Shown here one piece after another: positions 1 to 8,185 of a DNA stretch of 64,000 nucleotides. Under the pieces are notes generated by a model. It searched no databases. It worked only from the letters and a program-made list of their open reading frames with translations, and was not told the origin of the DNA. How positions within the stretch are numbered: position 1 is the first letter of the stretch; each line of letters begins with the position of its first letter. The translations under genes and the position numbers were made by a program. Source of the stretch: Amycolatopsis acididurans (lineage in GTDB: Bacteria > Actinomycetota > Actinomycetes > Mycobacteriales > Pseudonocardiaceae). The stretch spans positions 62,001 to 126,000 of the forward strand of contig NZ_JAAXLS010000016.1 in the NCBI RefSeq assembly GCF_012328925.1, written 5' to 3'.

Positions 1-1
1 G

Positions 2-523
2 CCCGGGGTGTGGATCATCCAGCACGGACGCGTCGAGCTGTCGGTGGGCACCGGCAGACGGCGTTCGGTGGTGCACGTACTGCAGCCCGGCGACGTCGAC
101 GGCGACATCCAGCACCTGCTGGACATGCCCCTGCCCTACACCGCCCACGCGCTCGACGAGGCCACCGTGCTTTTCTTGGCCGCGCCCGACTTCGAACAGC
201 TGCTCGGGCAACGCCTGACGATCACACGGCGCTGGCTGTCCAGCGTCGCCGAGCGCCTGGCGGCCAGCCAGCACCGCGTGATCGGCCTGCTGGGCCGGTC
301 GCTGACCGAGCAGGTCGCCCAGCTCTTGCTGGACGAAGCCGTCGAGGACCAAGTTCTGCTACCCCAGCGCACGCTGGCGGCCATGGTCGGCGTGCAGCGA
401 CCCTCGCTGAACAAGGTGCTCAAGGACTTTGAACGGCAAGGCTTGATCGCCGTGCGCTACGCGGCGATCGAACTGGTCGACCGCGACGGGTTGTACCGGC
501 TCCTCGAACCGGGCCCCACGTAG
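2..523 (+). CDS. Crp/Fnr family transcriptional regulator, 5' end outside window
   Basis: The frame is open to the left edge, so the first part of the jelly-roll effector domain is missing. About 173 residues remain of a family that is usually 220-250 long. What is left shows the end of the effector domain, a long dimerisation helix and a C-terminal winged helix with recognition-helix text VGVQRPSLNKVLKDFE. The GTG at 8 lies inside the domain (in-frame Pro-Gly precede it) and is unlikely to be the true start. No cysteine cluster for an Fe-S ligand is seen, so the effector is unknown. It lies 154 bp upstream of a co-directional flavoprotein reductase that it could control (inference). A second Crp/Fnr gene, broken, lies at 5496-6246. 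Confidence 0.85.
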   Translation, partial: PGVWIIQHGRVELSVGTGRRRSVVHVLQPGDVDGDIQHLLDMPLPYTAHALDEATVLFLAAPDFEQLLGQRLTITRRWLSSVAERLAASQHRVIGLLGRSLTEQVAQLLLDEAVEDQVLLPQRTLAAMVGVQRPSLNKVLKDFERQGLIAVRYAAIELVDRDGLYRLLEPGPT

Positions 524-677
524 TTCAGGCGGTGGCGGGGGCTAACTCCTCGCGGAATGGTGCGACGCACGCACAACGGGATTTCCCTGTTCGGGTGCTG
601 ACACTCCACCGGCGGACGGCGAGCACCCGTGGTGTGCTGACCGGCGGTGGTGCAGCCGCATGCTTGGAGGATCACTC

Positions 678-2054
678 ATGGCCGCTGAAGAGGTCGACAT
701 CGTCGTGGTCGGGATGGGCCCGGGTGGCGAGGAGGTGGCGGCGCGGCTCGCCCGTGCGGGGCTGCACGTGGTGGGCGTGGACCGGCGCCTGGTAGGGGGT
801 GAGTGCCCGTACTTCGCCTGCGTTCCGACGAAGATGATGGTCCGCGGCGCCGACGCTCTGGCCGAGGCCCGGCGGGTGCCAGAACTCGCGGGTACGACCG
901 AGGTGCGGCCCGATTGGGCACCGATCGCAGACCGGATTCGCGAGGAAGCCACCACTGACTGGGACGACGCGAGCGCCGTGCGGCGATTCGAAGACACGGG
1001 TGGGCATTTCGTCCGGGGCACCGGTCGCGTGACCGGCCCCGCCGAAGTCACCGTCGCCACGGGCGAGAGTGAACGTGTCTTCCAGGCTCGCCGCGGGATC
1101 GTGCTCAACCCCGGCACTGAGCCCGCCATCCCGCCGATCGACGGCCTGGAGGGCACTGGATTCTGGACCAACCGGGAGGCTGCGCAGGCCCGCGAGATCC
1201 CTCGCTCCCTGGTGGTGCTCGGTGGTGGCCCTGTCGGCGTCGAGTTCGCCCAAGTGTTTTCCCGCTTCGGCAGTGATACCGCGCTGGTCGAGGCCGCACC
1301 GCGCCTGTTGCCCGGAGGGGAGCCCGAAACCTCCGAGAGCATCACCGACGTGCTCACCAGCGAAGAAATCACCGTCCACACCGGTGTCGCTGCCCGACGG
1401 GTGCGGCATCACGACGGCCAATTCACGGTGGAGCTTGATTCCGGCATGACCCTGTCGGCGGAACAGCTGCTCGTCGCGACTGGGCGGCGCACGGATCTCG
1501 CAGAGCTCGGTGTGAAGCAGGTGGGCCTCGACGACAGCGTGAACACCATCGAGGTGGACAAATGGATGCGCGCCGCCGACCGGGTGTGGGCCATCGGGGA
1601 CGTGACCGGGCGTGGCGCCTTCACCCACACCTCTGTGTACCAGGCGCGGATCGCCGCCGCCGACATCCTGGAGCAGGGCGGGGAAACCGCTGACTACCGA
1701 GCAGCTCCTGCGGTGACGTTCACCGACCCGGAAGTCGCGGCAGTCGGACTCACTGAAGCACAGGCGCGCGAACACGGGCTCGCGGCCCGCACTGCTGTGA
1801 GCGAGATCCCGTCTTCGGCACGCGGGTGGATCCACAAAACCGGCAACGCTGGTCTGATCAAGCTCGTGGCCGACGGCGACCGTGACGTGCTCGTGGGGGC
1901 GAGTGTGGTCGCTCCCGCAGGCGGCGAGATTCTGGGAATGCTAGCCGTCGCGATACACGCCGAGGTGCCGCTTTCTCAGCTGCGGAGCATGATGTTCGCC
2001 TACCCTACGTTCCACAGGGCGATCGAACCCGCCCTGGAGGCCCTCTCCAGCTAA
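678..2054 (+). CDS. FAD-dependent pyridine nucleotide-disulfide oxidoreductase (MerA/lipoamide dehydrogenase family)
   Basis: 458-residue cytosolic flavoprotein predicted to use NAD(P)H to reduce a disulfide or metal substrate. Seen: N-terminal FAD-binding VVVGMGPGGEEVA, redox-active C43-x4-C48 (GGECPYFACVPTK), a second dinucleotide fold near residue 180 (VLGGGPVGVEFAQ), the AIGDVTG motif, and a C-terminal dimerisation domain ending PTFHRAIEPALEAL. It lacks the N-terminal HMA domain and the C-terminal vicinal Cys pair of true mercuric reductases, and the usual His-Pro of lipoamide dehydrogenase is replaced by Tyr-Pro. The substrate is therefore open. The ATG at 678 is chosen because GGAGG ends 7 nt upstream; an ATG at 660 is in frame but lies before that site. 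A second family member is at 16006. Confidence 0.88.
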   Translation: MAAEEVDIVVVGMGPGGEEVAARLARAGLHVVGVDRRLVGGECPYFACVPTKMMVRGADALAEARRVPELAGTTEVRPDWAPIADRIREEATTDWDDASAVRRFEDTGGHFVRGTGRVTGPAEVTVATGESERVFQARRGIVLNPGTEPAIPPIDGLEGTGFWTNREAAQAREIPRSLVVLGGGPVGVEFAQVFSRFGSDTALVEAAPRLLPGGEPETSESITDVLTSEEITVHTGVAARRVRHHDGQFTVELDSGMTLSAEQLLVATGRRTDLAELGVKQVGLDDSVNTIEVDKWMRAADRVWAIGDVTGRGAFTHTSVYQARIAAADILEQGGETADYRAAPAVTFTDPEVAAVGLTEAQAREHGLAARTAVSEIPSSARGWIHKTGNAGLIKLVADGDRDVLVGASVVAPAGGEILGMLAVAIHAEVPLSQLRSMMFAYPTFHRAIEPALEALSS

Positions 2055-2416
2055 AGCTGCTTTGTCATCGGTCGTGGGCAAGTGCGCAGAGGCGGGCGCG
2101 TTCGGAGGCTGTGCTGGCTATCGACGCCCACATCGAGTAGGTCGACCAGCGAAACGCGGTCTCCTGCCGCTGGGAGCACGTGCTTCGCGCTGTGGTCAAC
2201 CGTGGCCCCGTAGGCTGGTCGAACGCCGTCCGCGCGTCGGGCGTCTGCTGGGTGCGCACGTGCTCGCCGGGCTTGCGGGCGATATCCTGACGACCGTCAT
2301 CCACGACTCGCAACCAAGTGATGGTGTGCGAGTCGGATCAGTCGTGCTGCCCACATCCGGCCCTGGTCACGCTCGTTTGCTGCCGCCGGGAGCAGGACAT
2401 GGCGTAATCTTTGTAG
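2055..2416. other. Intergenic stretch with a possible decayed ORF
   Basis: No intact gene is supported. One plus-strand frame from about 2063 to 2290 reads with coding-like composition (text such as NRGPVGWSNAVRASGVCWV) but has an internal stop near 2140 and no start or ribosome site, so it may be a relic. A long plus-strand ORF over 2062-2814 overlaps the next gene in another frame and is rejected. At 2405-2410 TAATCT sits 6 bp before the next ATG, as expected for the -10 box of a leaderless mRNA. Confidence 0.4.
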
Positions 2417-3145
2417 ATGGCCGATGCGGACATCCACTTCTATTTCGACCCGGTGTGCCCGTTCTGCTGGATGACGAGCAAATGGGTGCGCACCGTCCAG
2501 GCACAGCGCGGTTACAGGGTGGATTGGCGGTTCATCTCGCTGCGGCTGGTGAACGCTACCGTCGACTACGAGGCGCAGTTCCCGCCCGAATACGAGGCTG
2601 GCCACACTGCGGGGCTTCGTCTGCTACGGGTAGCGGCTCGTGCTCGCGCCGAACATGGGCGCGACTCGGTGGCCCTGCTGTACACCGCACTGGGAAGCCG
2701 CATTTTCGACCGGGAGCCCGTACCGGACACTGCTGCACACCATGGGTACCGTGGCACTCGCGAGTTCGTGGAGCCGATCCTGGCCGAAGTGGGTCTGCCC
2801 AGCCAGCTCGCTGACGCCCTGGACGACGACTGCCGAGATGAGGAGATCCGCGCGGAAACCGACGAAGCCTTGGCCCTGACCGGAAAGGACGTCGGCACAC
2901 CGATCCTGCACTTCGAGCCCCCAGACGGGATCGCGTTCTTCGGCCCGGTGATCAGTCGACTACCTGACGAGGAACAGGCACTCGTGCTGTGGGACCACGT
3001 CGTCGGTCTGGCGCGCTTTCCCGGTTTCGCCGAGCTGAAGCGCAGCTTGCGTGAACTGCCGCAACTGCGTGCTCTCGGGATGAGCAACGACGAGGTGGGC
3101 GTGCAGGAGGACTGGCACGGTGGCAGCCGCCGCCAAAAGCGTTAA
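2417..3145 (+). CDS. DsbA-like mycothiol-dependent nitroreductase (Rv2466c family)
   Basis: 242-residue cytosolic thioredoxin-fold protein. It opens with FYFDPVCPFCWMTSKW (active-site C14-P-F-C17), continues with a helical insert, and has the cis-Pro strand DVGTPILHF followed by FFGPVISRLPDEEQALVLWD, all matching the layout of M. tuberculosis Rv2466c. That family uses mycothiol to reduce nitro-compounds and takes part in oxidative-stress defence. The actinobacterial setting fits mycothiol use (inference). The ATG has no Shine-Dalgarno; a -10-like TAATCT 6 bp upstream suggests a leaderless transcript. About 25 extra residues at the C-terminus, including a basic tail, go beyond the usual family length. 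Its neighbours are also thiol-redox genes. Confidence 0.82.
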   Translation: MADADIHFYFDPVCPFCWMTSKWVRTVQAQRGYRVDWRFISLRLVNATVDYEAQFPPEYEAGHTAGLRLLRVAARARAEHGRDSVALLYTALGSRIFDREPVPDTAAHHGYRGTREFVEPILAEVGLPSQLADALDDDCRDEEIRAETDEALALTGKDVGTPILHFEPPDGIAFFGPVISRLPDEEQALVLWDHVVGLARFPGFAELKRSLRELPQLRALGMSNDEVGVQEDWHGGSRRQKR

Positions 3146-3185
3146 CACCGCTCGTGAAGATTCGCCGGGGAAGGCGCCCCCGGAA

Positions 3186-3226
3186 TGAGCCGTAGATGCC
3201 CGGCGACGTGGTCATCGTACGGCTCA
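3186..3226. terminator. Possible bidirectional terminator hairpin
   Basis: Perfect 9-bp inverted repeat (TGAGCCGTA at 3186-3194, TACGGCTCA at 3218-3226) with a 23-nt loop. It lies between the convergent nitroreductase and AhpD-like genes. There is no T-tract, so this is only a candidate. Confidence 0.35.
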
Positions 3227-3300
3227 ATCCGGGCGGCGATGGGCTTTCGGGAACGGTCTGAAGTCGTCGCCGAGACTGCTACCGATCCCGATGGTTCCGA

Positions 3301-3849
3301 TCAGGCTGCCACGCCGGGTGCGGCCGGGATGTCGAGTTCGGTGTGGGCGTAGTGGTTGAAGTAGTTGGTGAAGATGTTGACGATCACGTGGGTGAACAGC
3401 TCGGTCAGTTCGGTGTCGCTCCAGCCGGCGTTGCGGGCCTGATTCCAGGTGGCCTCGTCGACGTCGCCGCCGTTGCTGTTGATGGCGCGTGCCACGTTGA
3501 GCAGCGCTGTCAGCTTCGGGTCGGCGTCGATGCCGCCGTTGCGGATAGCCACGGTCTCGTCCTGCGACCAGCCGGCTGCCTTGGCGCCCTGGGTGTGGGC
3601 TGACTGGCAGTAGCCGCAGTCGTTGCTGTTACCGACAGCCAGGGCGATGGCTTCGCGCGTGGCGGCATCGAAGGTGCCGTGCTCGGCGATCGCGTCCTGA
3701 ATACCGCCGTAAGCGGCGAGCACTACCGGGGCATGGGCCATCTCACCGTGAATGTTGAGCACTTTGCCCACCTGAGCCTGAAGCGCTTGCAGACGCTCGC
3801 GTGCCGCGTGCGGGGCGTTGTCCACTGAGTACACCGGGATGCGTGGCAT
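3301..3849 (-). CDS. Carboxymuconolactone decarboxylase family protein (AhpD-like alkylhydroperoxidase)
   Basis: 182 residues. The AhpD signature is visible as DCGYCQSAH, giving C78-x2-C81 with His85, after the family text AIALAVGNSN. Such proteins form all-helical oligomers and act as thiol-dependent peroxidases or redox partners; the exact substrate cannot be read here. The start is supported by AAAGGAAA about 8 nt upstream on the minus strand. It is the only minus-strand gene between two plus-strand redox genes, and its 5' region (3850-4138) is shared with the divergent formaldehyde dehydrogenase gene, so the two may share control signals (inference). Confidence 0.85.
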   Translation of the reverse strand: MPRIPVYSVDNAPHAARERLQALQAQVGKVLNIHGEMAHAPVVLAAYGGIQDAIAEHGTFDAATREAIALAVGNSNDCGYCQSAHTQGAKAAGWSQDETVAIRNGGIDADPKLTALLNVARAINSNGGDVDEATWNQARNAGWSDTELTELFTHVIVNIFTNYFNHYAHTELDIPAAPGVAA

Positions 3850-4138
3850 TTGATGTTTCCTTTCGTCGCATGTTTCTCGTGCGTTCGGAAGCGACGACCA
3901 TGCCCGGACCTCGCTGGTGCGGTGTCCGGTCGTTCGTCGGCGACTGCGCTTGTGGTCTAAAACTAGGCGAGTGCCTCCTTCATTCCAGGGAAAGCCGAAC
4001 GAGGCGGCTGAGCCAGATGAGTGTCAGCGTGGTGACAGGACGACGCGGTGCGCAGCGCGATGCGCGTACCGAACGTGACGTTTCGCCGTGCCTCGGATAG
4101 GGAATCCCACAACTCGCACTGTGTTGAGGAGCGTGTTC

Positions 4139-5283
4139 ATGAAGGCCGTCGTGTACCACTCGCCGTACGAACTCTCTCCGTTGACGACGTAGCTGATCCG
4201 ACCATCAAGCATCCGACCGATGCTCTGGTGCGCATCACGACGACCGCGATCTGCGGATCTGACCTGCACATGTACGAAGGCCGCACGGACGCCGAGTCCG
4301 GGATCATCTTCGGTCACGAGAACATGGGGATCATCGAAAAGGTCGGGCAGGGCGTCACCACGCGTCGCGAGGGCGATCGCGTGGTCTTGCCGTTCAACGT
4401 CGCTTGTGGTTACTGCGACAACTGCCGAGCGGGCAAGACCGCGTTCTGCCTGACGGTGAACGCACCGGGCGCGGGCGGCGCCTACGGCTACGTCGGCATG
4501 GGGCCGTACTCGGGTGGGCAGGCCGAATACCTGCGCGTGCCGTTCGCGGACTTCAACTGCGTCCCGCTGCCGCCGGGCGAGCAGCACGAGGACGATTTCG
4601 CCCTGCTGGCCGACAGCTTCCCGACCGGGTACCACGCCACGGAGCTCGCCGGGATCCGGCCCGGGCAGACGGTCGCGGTCTACGGCGCGGGGCCCGTCGG
4701 TCTGATGGCTGCCTGCTCGGCGATGCTCAAGGGGGCCAGTCGGGTGTTCGTCGTGGACAAGGTCAGCGAACGGCTGAAGCTGGCCGAGCGCATCGGTGCC
4801 GAGCCGATCGACTTCACCCGTGGTGACCCGGCCGGGCAGATCAAGGAAGCGCTCTCCTCCGCAGGCGTGGATCGCGGTATCGACGCCGTCGGGTACCAGG
4901 CGACGGTGGCCGAAGGCGAGGAACAACCCGCGGTCGTGCTCAACCAGCTGATCGACACGGTGCGACCCACGGGTGCGATGGGTACGGTCGGCCTCTACTT
5001 GCCATCCGATCCGGGAGCGCCGAGCCAAGACGCCGCGAACGGCCGGCTGCTGATCAACATCGGTACCTTCTTCGAGAAGGGCCTGCGGATGGGGACCGGT
5101 CAGGCCGACGCCAAGAGGTACGCGCACCAGCTGCGGGATCTGATCATCGCCGGGCGCGCGGAGCCGAGTTTCGTCGTGTCCCAACGGCTACCGCTGTCCC
5201 AGGCGCCGGATGCCTACGCCCGGTTCGACAAGCGCGAGGCAGGTTATTCGAAGGTCTTGCTGCGGCCCGCGTTGGGCCGCTGA
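4139..5283 (+). pseudogene. Glutathione-independent formaldehyde dehydrogenase (Zn-dependent ADH family), frameshifted near codon 13
   Basis: The body (frame 1, to 5283) is a full medium-chain dehydrogenase of the Pseudomonas formaldehyde-dismutase/FdhA type: catalytic-zinc text ICGSDLHMYEGRT, FGHENMG, structural-zinc cysteines CGYCDNCRAGKTAFC, the family signature GGAYGYVGMG, and Rossmann GAGPVGLMA. The native start, by ribosome site (GAGGAG before ATG 4139) and by homology (MKAVVYHSPYEL), is in frame 2 and runs into TAG after 17 codons. Removing one CT from the CTCTCT tract at about 4171-4176 joins MKAVVYHSPYELS to VDDVADPTIK. So the gene carries a +2 dinucleotide expansion: phase variation, decay or sequencing error. 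In-frame upstream starts such as ATG 4048 give unrelated N-terminal text. Confidence 0.75.
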
Positions 5284-5495
5284 AGCGGTGCCTGTCACGG
5301 TGACAACCGACCTCTTGGCAGACCCATGTACCTGTAGCAACGTAGCTGGTCATCAGTGGTGACACCTTTCCGGACCGCCGAAACCTGGGCAGACCCCATG
5401 ATGGAGGTGCACACTGTGCTCGTTTCGTTGCCAGCACGGAGGAATCCGGCGACACGTACCGCCTGGTTTCAGGCAGGTACAGGCATTCGCCCAGC

Positions 5496-6246
5496 CTACA
5501 GCGGGTTCCCGGGATCGGAGAGTGGTCGGCCACCGTCTTCAGCGTAGGTCAGCAGACGTTCCCGGTTGGTGACGGTGATCTTTCCACGATGCAGCCGGAT
5601 CAGCCCGTGGTCGGCCAGCTCCCCCAGAGCAGTGGTGGTGCGTTCGCGGGTAGCGTTGACCAGGCTGGCGAGCTGGTGGTGAGTCAACCGGACCGGCTCG
5701 GGCTCTGTCCCCGAGGGAGTCCCCTTGGACAGGGTCCACAGTGTGCTGACCAGTCGTTCCGGGAGGCTCTTGCATGCCAGGTCGGTCAGGCGGTGTTCGA
5801 GTTCGCTGATCCGCTCGGTCATGTGCTCGACGATGCGGGTGGCGATTCGCGGGTCCGCGAGCAGCAGCTGCCGCACATCGTGCACACTCATGAGACACAG
5901 TTGCGACGGTTCCAGTGCCTCGGCCCAGTTGCCGCCCATCCGCAGCCCCATGAGCGGGATCTCCCCAAACACGGTGCCGGCGGCTCAGCAGCGCGGTGGT
6001 AACCGTCTGGGCCGTGGCGCTGATCTGGTAAAGGCGTAACCGGCCTCGTTTGATGATGAACAGCGTCTCGGTCGGCCGCTGCGGGCTGTAGACCACCTGC
6101 CCCGCCGCGACGGTGCGCAGCGGGGCATGCGCTCCCAGGTTGGCGATTTCCCGCCGGGACAAGTCCCGGAAGAGATCGACCTCGGACAGACAGTAGAGGT
6201 TGTCCGGCACCGGCCCTCCGGTAGTGGTTGCGGCTCTATTCACCAT
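5496..6246 (-). pseudogene. Crp/Fnr family regulator, interrupted by a +1 frameshift
   Basis: Two overlapping minus-strand frames together make one regulator of about 250 residues. The upstream frame from ATG 6246 gives the cNMP-binding domain (YCLSEVDLFRDLSRREI, then ETLFIIKRGRLRLYQIS). The downstream frame to 5496 gives MFGEIPLMGL, the dimer helix and a winged helix (TRERTTTALGELADHGLIRL). Near 5980-5985 an extra C turns the expected LLSAGTVFGEIP into nonsense. The downstream piece alone lacks most of the sensor. The start overlaps the 3' end of the thioredoxin-like gene, so the two formed an operon. There is no Fe-S cysteine pattern. Confidence 0.75.
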
Positions 6247-6522
6247 CGTCACCGAGCTGCGGGTTGTCCAGCCGGTACAAGAGCTCCCGCAATGAAGGGT
6301 TACCCAGTGCGATGGTGGTCTGCCCGAGCCGGTATAGGTCGGGGTGCCCACGAGCCCTTCGGGCGTCGGTCCCTCGTGTTGGGTGAGGTCGATGACCTCG
6401 ACCGGCTGGGCTGGCCGCACGCGGCGCACGGTGTCCGCGAGTTTCTCGGCGGTCCGGCAACTGGCGCAGCCGGGCGAGGTGTAGATCCGCAGCACTGGGT
6501 GTTCTGCGCGGTGGCCCGTCAT
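6236..6522 (-). pseudogene. Thioredoxin-like protein, interrupted by a -1 frameshift
   Basis: The first frame from ATG 6522 reads MTGHRAEHPVLRIYTSPGCA with CASC (C19, C22) in the thioredoxin position and cis-Pro text VGTPTY. Near 6326-6331 the reading must change frame to continue with TTIALGNPSLRELLYRLD and a stop at 6236. Loss of one G from a short G run explains it. The start overlaps the stop of the upstream membrane-protein gene as ATGA, and the end overlaps the Crp/Fnr start, so three genes form one unit. About 95 residues when repaired. Likely role: small thiol-disulfide partner in the metal/redox island (inference). Confidence 0.72.
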
Positions 6523-6962
6523 GTGTGGTTCGTCCTGCGCCGGAACCCGTAGACGATCAGTGCGGTGACGATGCCGTAGATCACGTGGCCCATCAGGCTC
6601 TGCATGGCGCTGGCGCCCATCTGAAACACCGGCATGCCCAGCCCGGCGGGCATAAGCAGCAGGCCGCCGAGCACCCACCAGATCACGCCGTAGACCACCC
6701 CGGCCCCCAGCAGCGGCCAGAACCGGGTCAGCGGCACGACAAGCCCGAAGCCCGCGCCGAGGACTGCCGAGATCGCCAGGTGCACGACAGCTCCAATAGC
6801 GGCGCTGTCGCTGCCCACGAGCATCGCGACCTGGGTGAGTTTTCCCATCATCGCCATCAGGATGCCGAACATGATGCCGCCGCCTGCCCCGGCGAGGGCA
6901 CCGTAGAGCACGCGGGAGGCAGCCGCCTGGACCGGTCGGGCGGGGTGAGCAGTAGTGGACAT
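6519..6962 (-). CDS. Conserved four-helix membrane protein of unknown function
   Basis: 147 residues, mostly hydrophobic, with four predicted membrane segments at about residues 18-40 (ALAGAGGGIMFGILMAMMG), 55-75, 80-103 (LLGAGVVYGVIWWVLGGLLL) and 118-140. The segments are Gly/Ala/Met rich and the C-terminus is basic (RRRTNHT). I do not recognise the family. It heads a three-gene minus-strand unit with a thioredoxin-like protein (4-nt ATGA overlap) and a Crp/Fnr regulator. The start is supported by GAAGGA about 9 nt upstream. The context suggests a role linked to redox or metal stress at the membrane, but nothing in the sequence fixes it. Confidence 0.7.
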   Translation of the reverse strand: MSTTAHPARPVQAAASRVLYGALAGAGGGIMFGILMAMMGKLTQVAMLVGSDSAAIGAVVHLAISAVLGAGFGLVVPLTRFWPLLGAGVVYGVIWWVLGGLLLMPAGLGMPVFQMGASAMQSLMGHVIYGIVTALIVYGFRRRTNHT

Positions 6963-7155
6963 GACAGATCCTTCCTTCGGTGTTGCGACGCGACGATCAA
7001 TCTGATCCCCAGCGTGGCCGTCGCATCCCGGCTTGCTCGGTAACTGCCGTTACACAACGCCGCCCACGCCACCGTTGGGCGAGTAGTGCGACCTCCTGCA
7101 CGGCATCTCCGGCTCGTCGCGAGGGGCAGTGCCACGTGGGAAGCGTGCTCGTGAT

Positions 7156-7187
7156 TTGCGCTTGCCCCTGGGGGAAGGGGCTACAAC
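7156..7187 (+). promoter_or_regulatory. MerR-type promoter/operator of the copper-storage gene
   Basis: TTGCGC (7156-7161) and TACAAC (7182-7187) are 20 bp apart, longer than the usual 17 and typical of promoters twisted open by MerR-family activators. The spacer holds a perfect 6-6-6 dyad, GCCCCT (7164-7169) and AGGGGC (7176-7181). A MerR-family gene lies immediately downstream of the target, at 7652-8143. The rest of the 6963-7244 gap carries the divergent promoter region of the 6962 gene; nothing else was seen. Confidence 0.6.
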
Positions 7188-7244
7188 CGGCACCCACGGG
7201 TCAGGACTGACCCGGCAGACGAGTCCGTTTCTGAGGAGGCCGTG

Positions 7245-7580
7245 ATGCCCGCAACGATGATCGAGCAGCGGTATCAGGAGGCGGTGCAGGCGTGCGCGCG
7301 CTGCCGCCAGTCGTGCGAAACCTGCCATTACAACTGCTGCTTGCCCAACGGCAGCACCGCCTGCGGTCGGCTGTGCGTGGATTGCGCGGAGATCTGCCGG
7401 CTGTGCGAGACCCTGATGGCCCGCGGCTCGCAGTGGGCACCGCAGGTGGCTGCGCTGTGCGCCCAGGTGTGTGCTGCCTGCGCCGAACAGTGCGAGCGCA
7501 GCGACTCCGAGTACTGCCGGGCGTGTGCGCAAGCCTGCCGCGAGTGCGCCCGCCAGTGCCGCGCCGTTGCCGCAGGTTGA
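7245..7580 (+). CDS. Four-helix-bundle copper-storage protein (Csp, DUF326)
   Basis: 111 residues, 20 of them cysteine, spaced as CxxC and CxxxC along predicted helices (C17, C20, C24, C27; C44, C47, C51, C54; C72, C76, C79, C83; C91, C94, C98, C101, C105). This is the pattern of the bacterial Csp family, whose helical bundle binds many Cu(I) ions through thiolates. No signal peptide is seen, so it is a cytosolic (Csp3-like) copper store. ATG 7245 is chosen because GAGGAGG ends 5 nt before it; the GTG at 7242 is too close. The promoter has MerR-type features and a MerR regulator converges from the right, so copper induction is likely (inference). Confidence 0.92.
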   Translation: MPATMIEQRYQEAVQACARCRQSCETCHYNCCLPNGSTACGRLCVDCAEICRLCETLMARGSQWAPQVAALCAQVCAACAEQCERSDSEYCRACAQACRECARQCRAVAAG

Positions 7581-7600
7581 CTCCGCTCGGACGTCGGATC

Positions 7601-7627
7601 GCGGGTGGGGCCTGGTGCCCCACCCGC
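7601..7627. terminator. Hairpin between convergent csp and merR genes
   Basis: Perfect 11-bp stem (GCGGGTGGGGC at 7601-7611 and its complement at 7617-7627) with a 5-nt CTGGT loop. It sits in the 71-bp gap between two convergent genes. No T-tract on either side, but stem strength and position favour a bidirectional terminator. Confidence 0.6.
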
Positions 7628-7651
7628 TGATCAGGCTGGGCAGCGCTCTCG

Positions 7652-8143
7652 CTAGCAGGGACTCGGATCGTGCCCACGACCGCGCTGGTCGGTTCCCGGA
7701 GCGGGTGCAGGCTGGGCTTGGATGATCGCGCAGAACCCGGAACCGGGGTCGGCTCCGGCGTCATCGTGCTGGAGCAGGTTCTGGATCCGGTCGCGGAGCA
7801 CGGAAAGTTCCGCGAGCACCGTGTCGAGCTCGGTTAGGCGCTGTCCGAGGGTGGCGCGCACCTGCTCGCAGGGTGTGTGCCCGTTGCGGTGCAGCTCCAG
7901 CACCGTTTTGATCTCGGTGAGCTGCAGGCCCGCGGCCTTGGCCTGGCCGACGAACCGCAGCGTCTCGACGTCGGCCTGGGTGAACAGCCGGTGGCCCTGC
8001 GCCGAGCGCGGGGCGGGCCGGAGCAACCCTCGGGATTCGTACAGCCGGATCGATTTCGCGCTCACGCCTGCCAGCCGGGCGGCTTGCCCAATCGTCCGGT
8101 GGTCCCCGACGGTCAACTCCTGCCTCCCCGCGGACGACGTCAT
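7652..8143 (-). CDS. MerR family metal-responsive transcriptional regulator (CueR/CadR-like)
   Basis: 163 residues. The N-terminal MerR helix-turn-helix and wing are clear (RTIGQAARLAGVSAKSIRLYE, then GHRLFTQADVETLRFVGQAK), followed by a dimerisation helix. A Cys at the start of that helix (HTPCEQV) and one in a C-terminal loop (GSGFCAII) are placed like the metal-binding cysteines of soft-metal MerR sensors. The C-terminal tail is long, Pro/Gly rich and of unclear role. ATG 8143 is chosen because the first helix follows closely; a longer reading from 8191 adds unlikely residues. It probably acts on the dyad promoter at 7156-7187 (inference). Confidence 0.85.
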   Translation of the reverse strand: MTSSAGRQELTVGDHRTIGQAARLAGVSAKSIRLYESRGLLRPAPRSAQGHRLFTQADVETLRFVGQAKAAGLQLTEIKTVLELHRNGHTPCEQVRATLGQRLTELDTVLAELSVLRDRIQNLLQHDDAGADPGSGFCAIIQAQPAPAPGTDQRGRGHDPSPC

Positions 8144-8185
8144 TTCCGTACAGGCGAGCACATGCAGCCCGCCCCTCCAGTGTAG

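Noticed and set aside
672..1835. Long minus-strand ORFs opposite the first flavoprotein reductase
   Set aside because: High-GC shadows: low-complexity His/Arg/Gly text, no motifs, and the plus strand holds a full enzyme with all family motifs.
678..2054. Naming this enzyme mercuric reductase
   Set aside because: No HMA domain, no C-terminal Cys pair and no merT/merP neighbours; only the general family is safe.
2062..2814. 250-codon plus-strand ORF
   Set aside because: Overlaps the nitroreductase gene in another frame and its text has no family features.
4024..5184. 386-codon minus-strand ORF opposite formaldehyde dehydrogenase
   Set aside because: Antisense to a clear zinc dehydrogenase and without recognisable domains.
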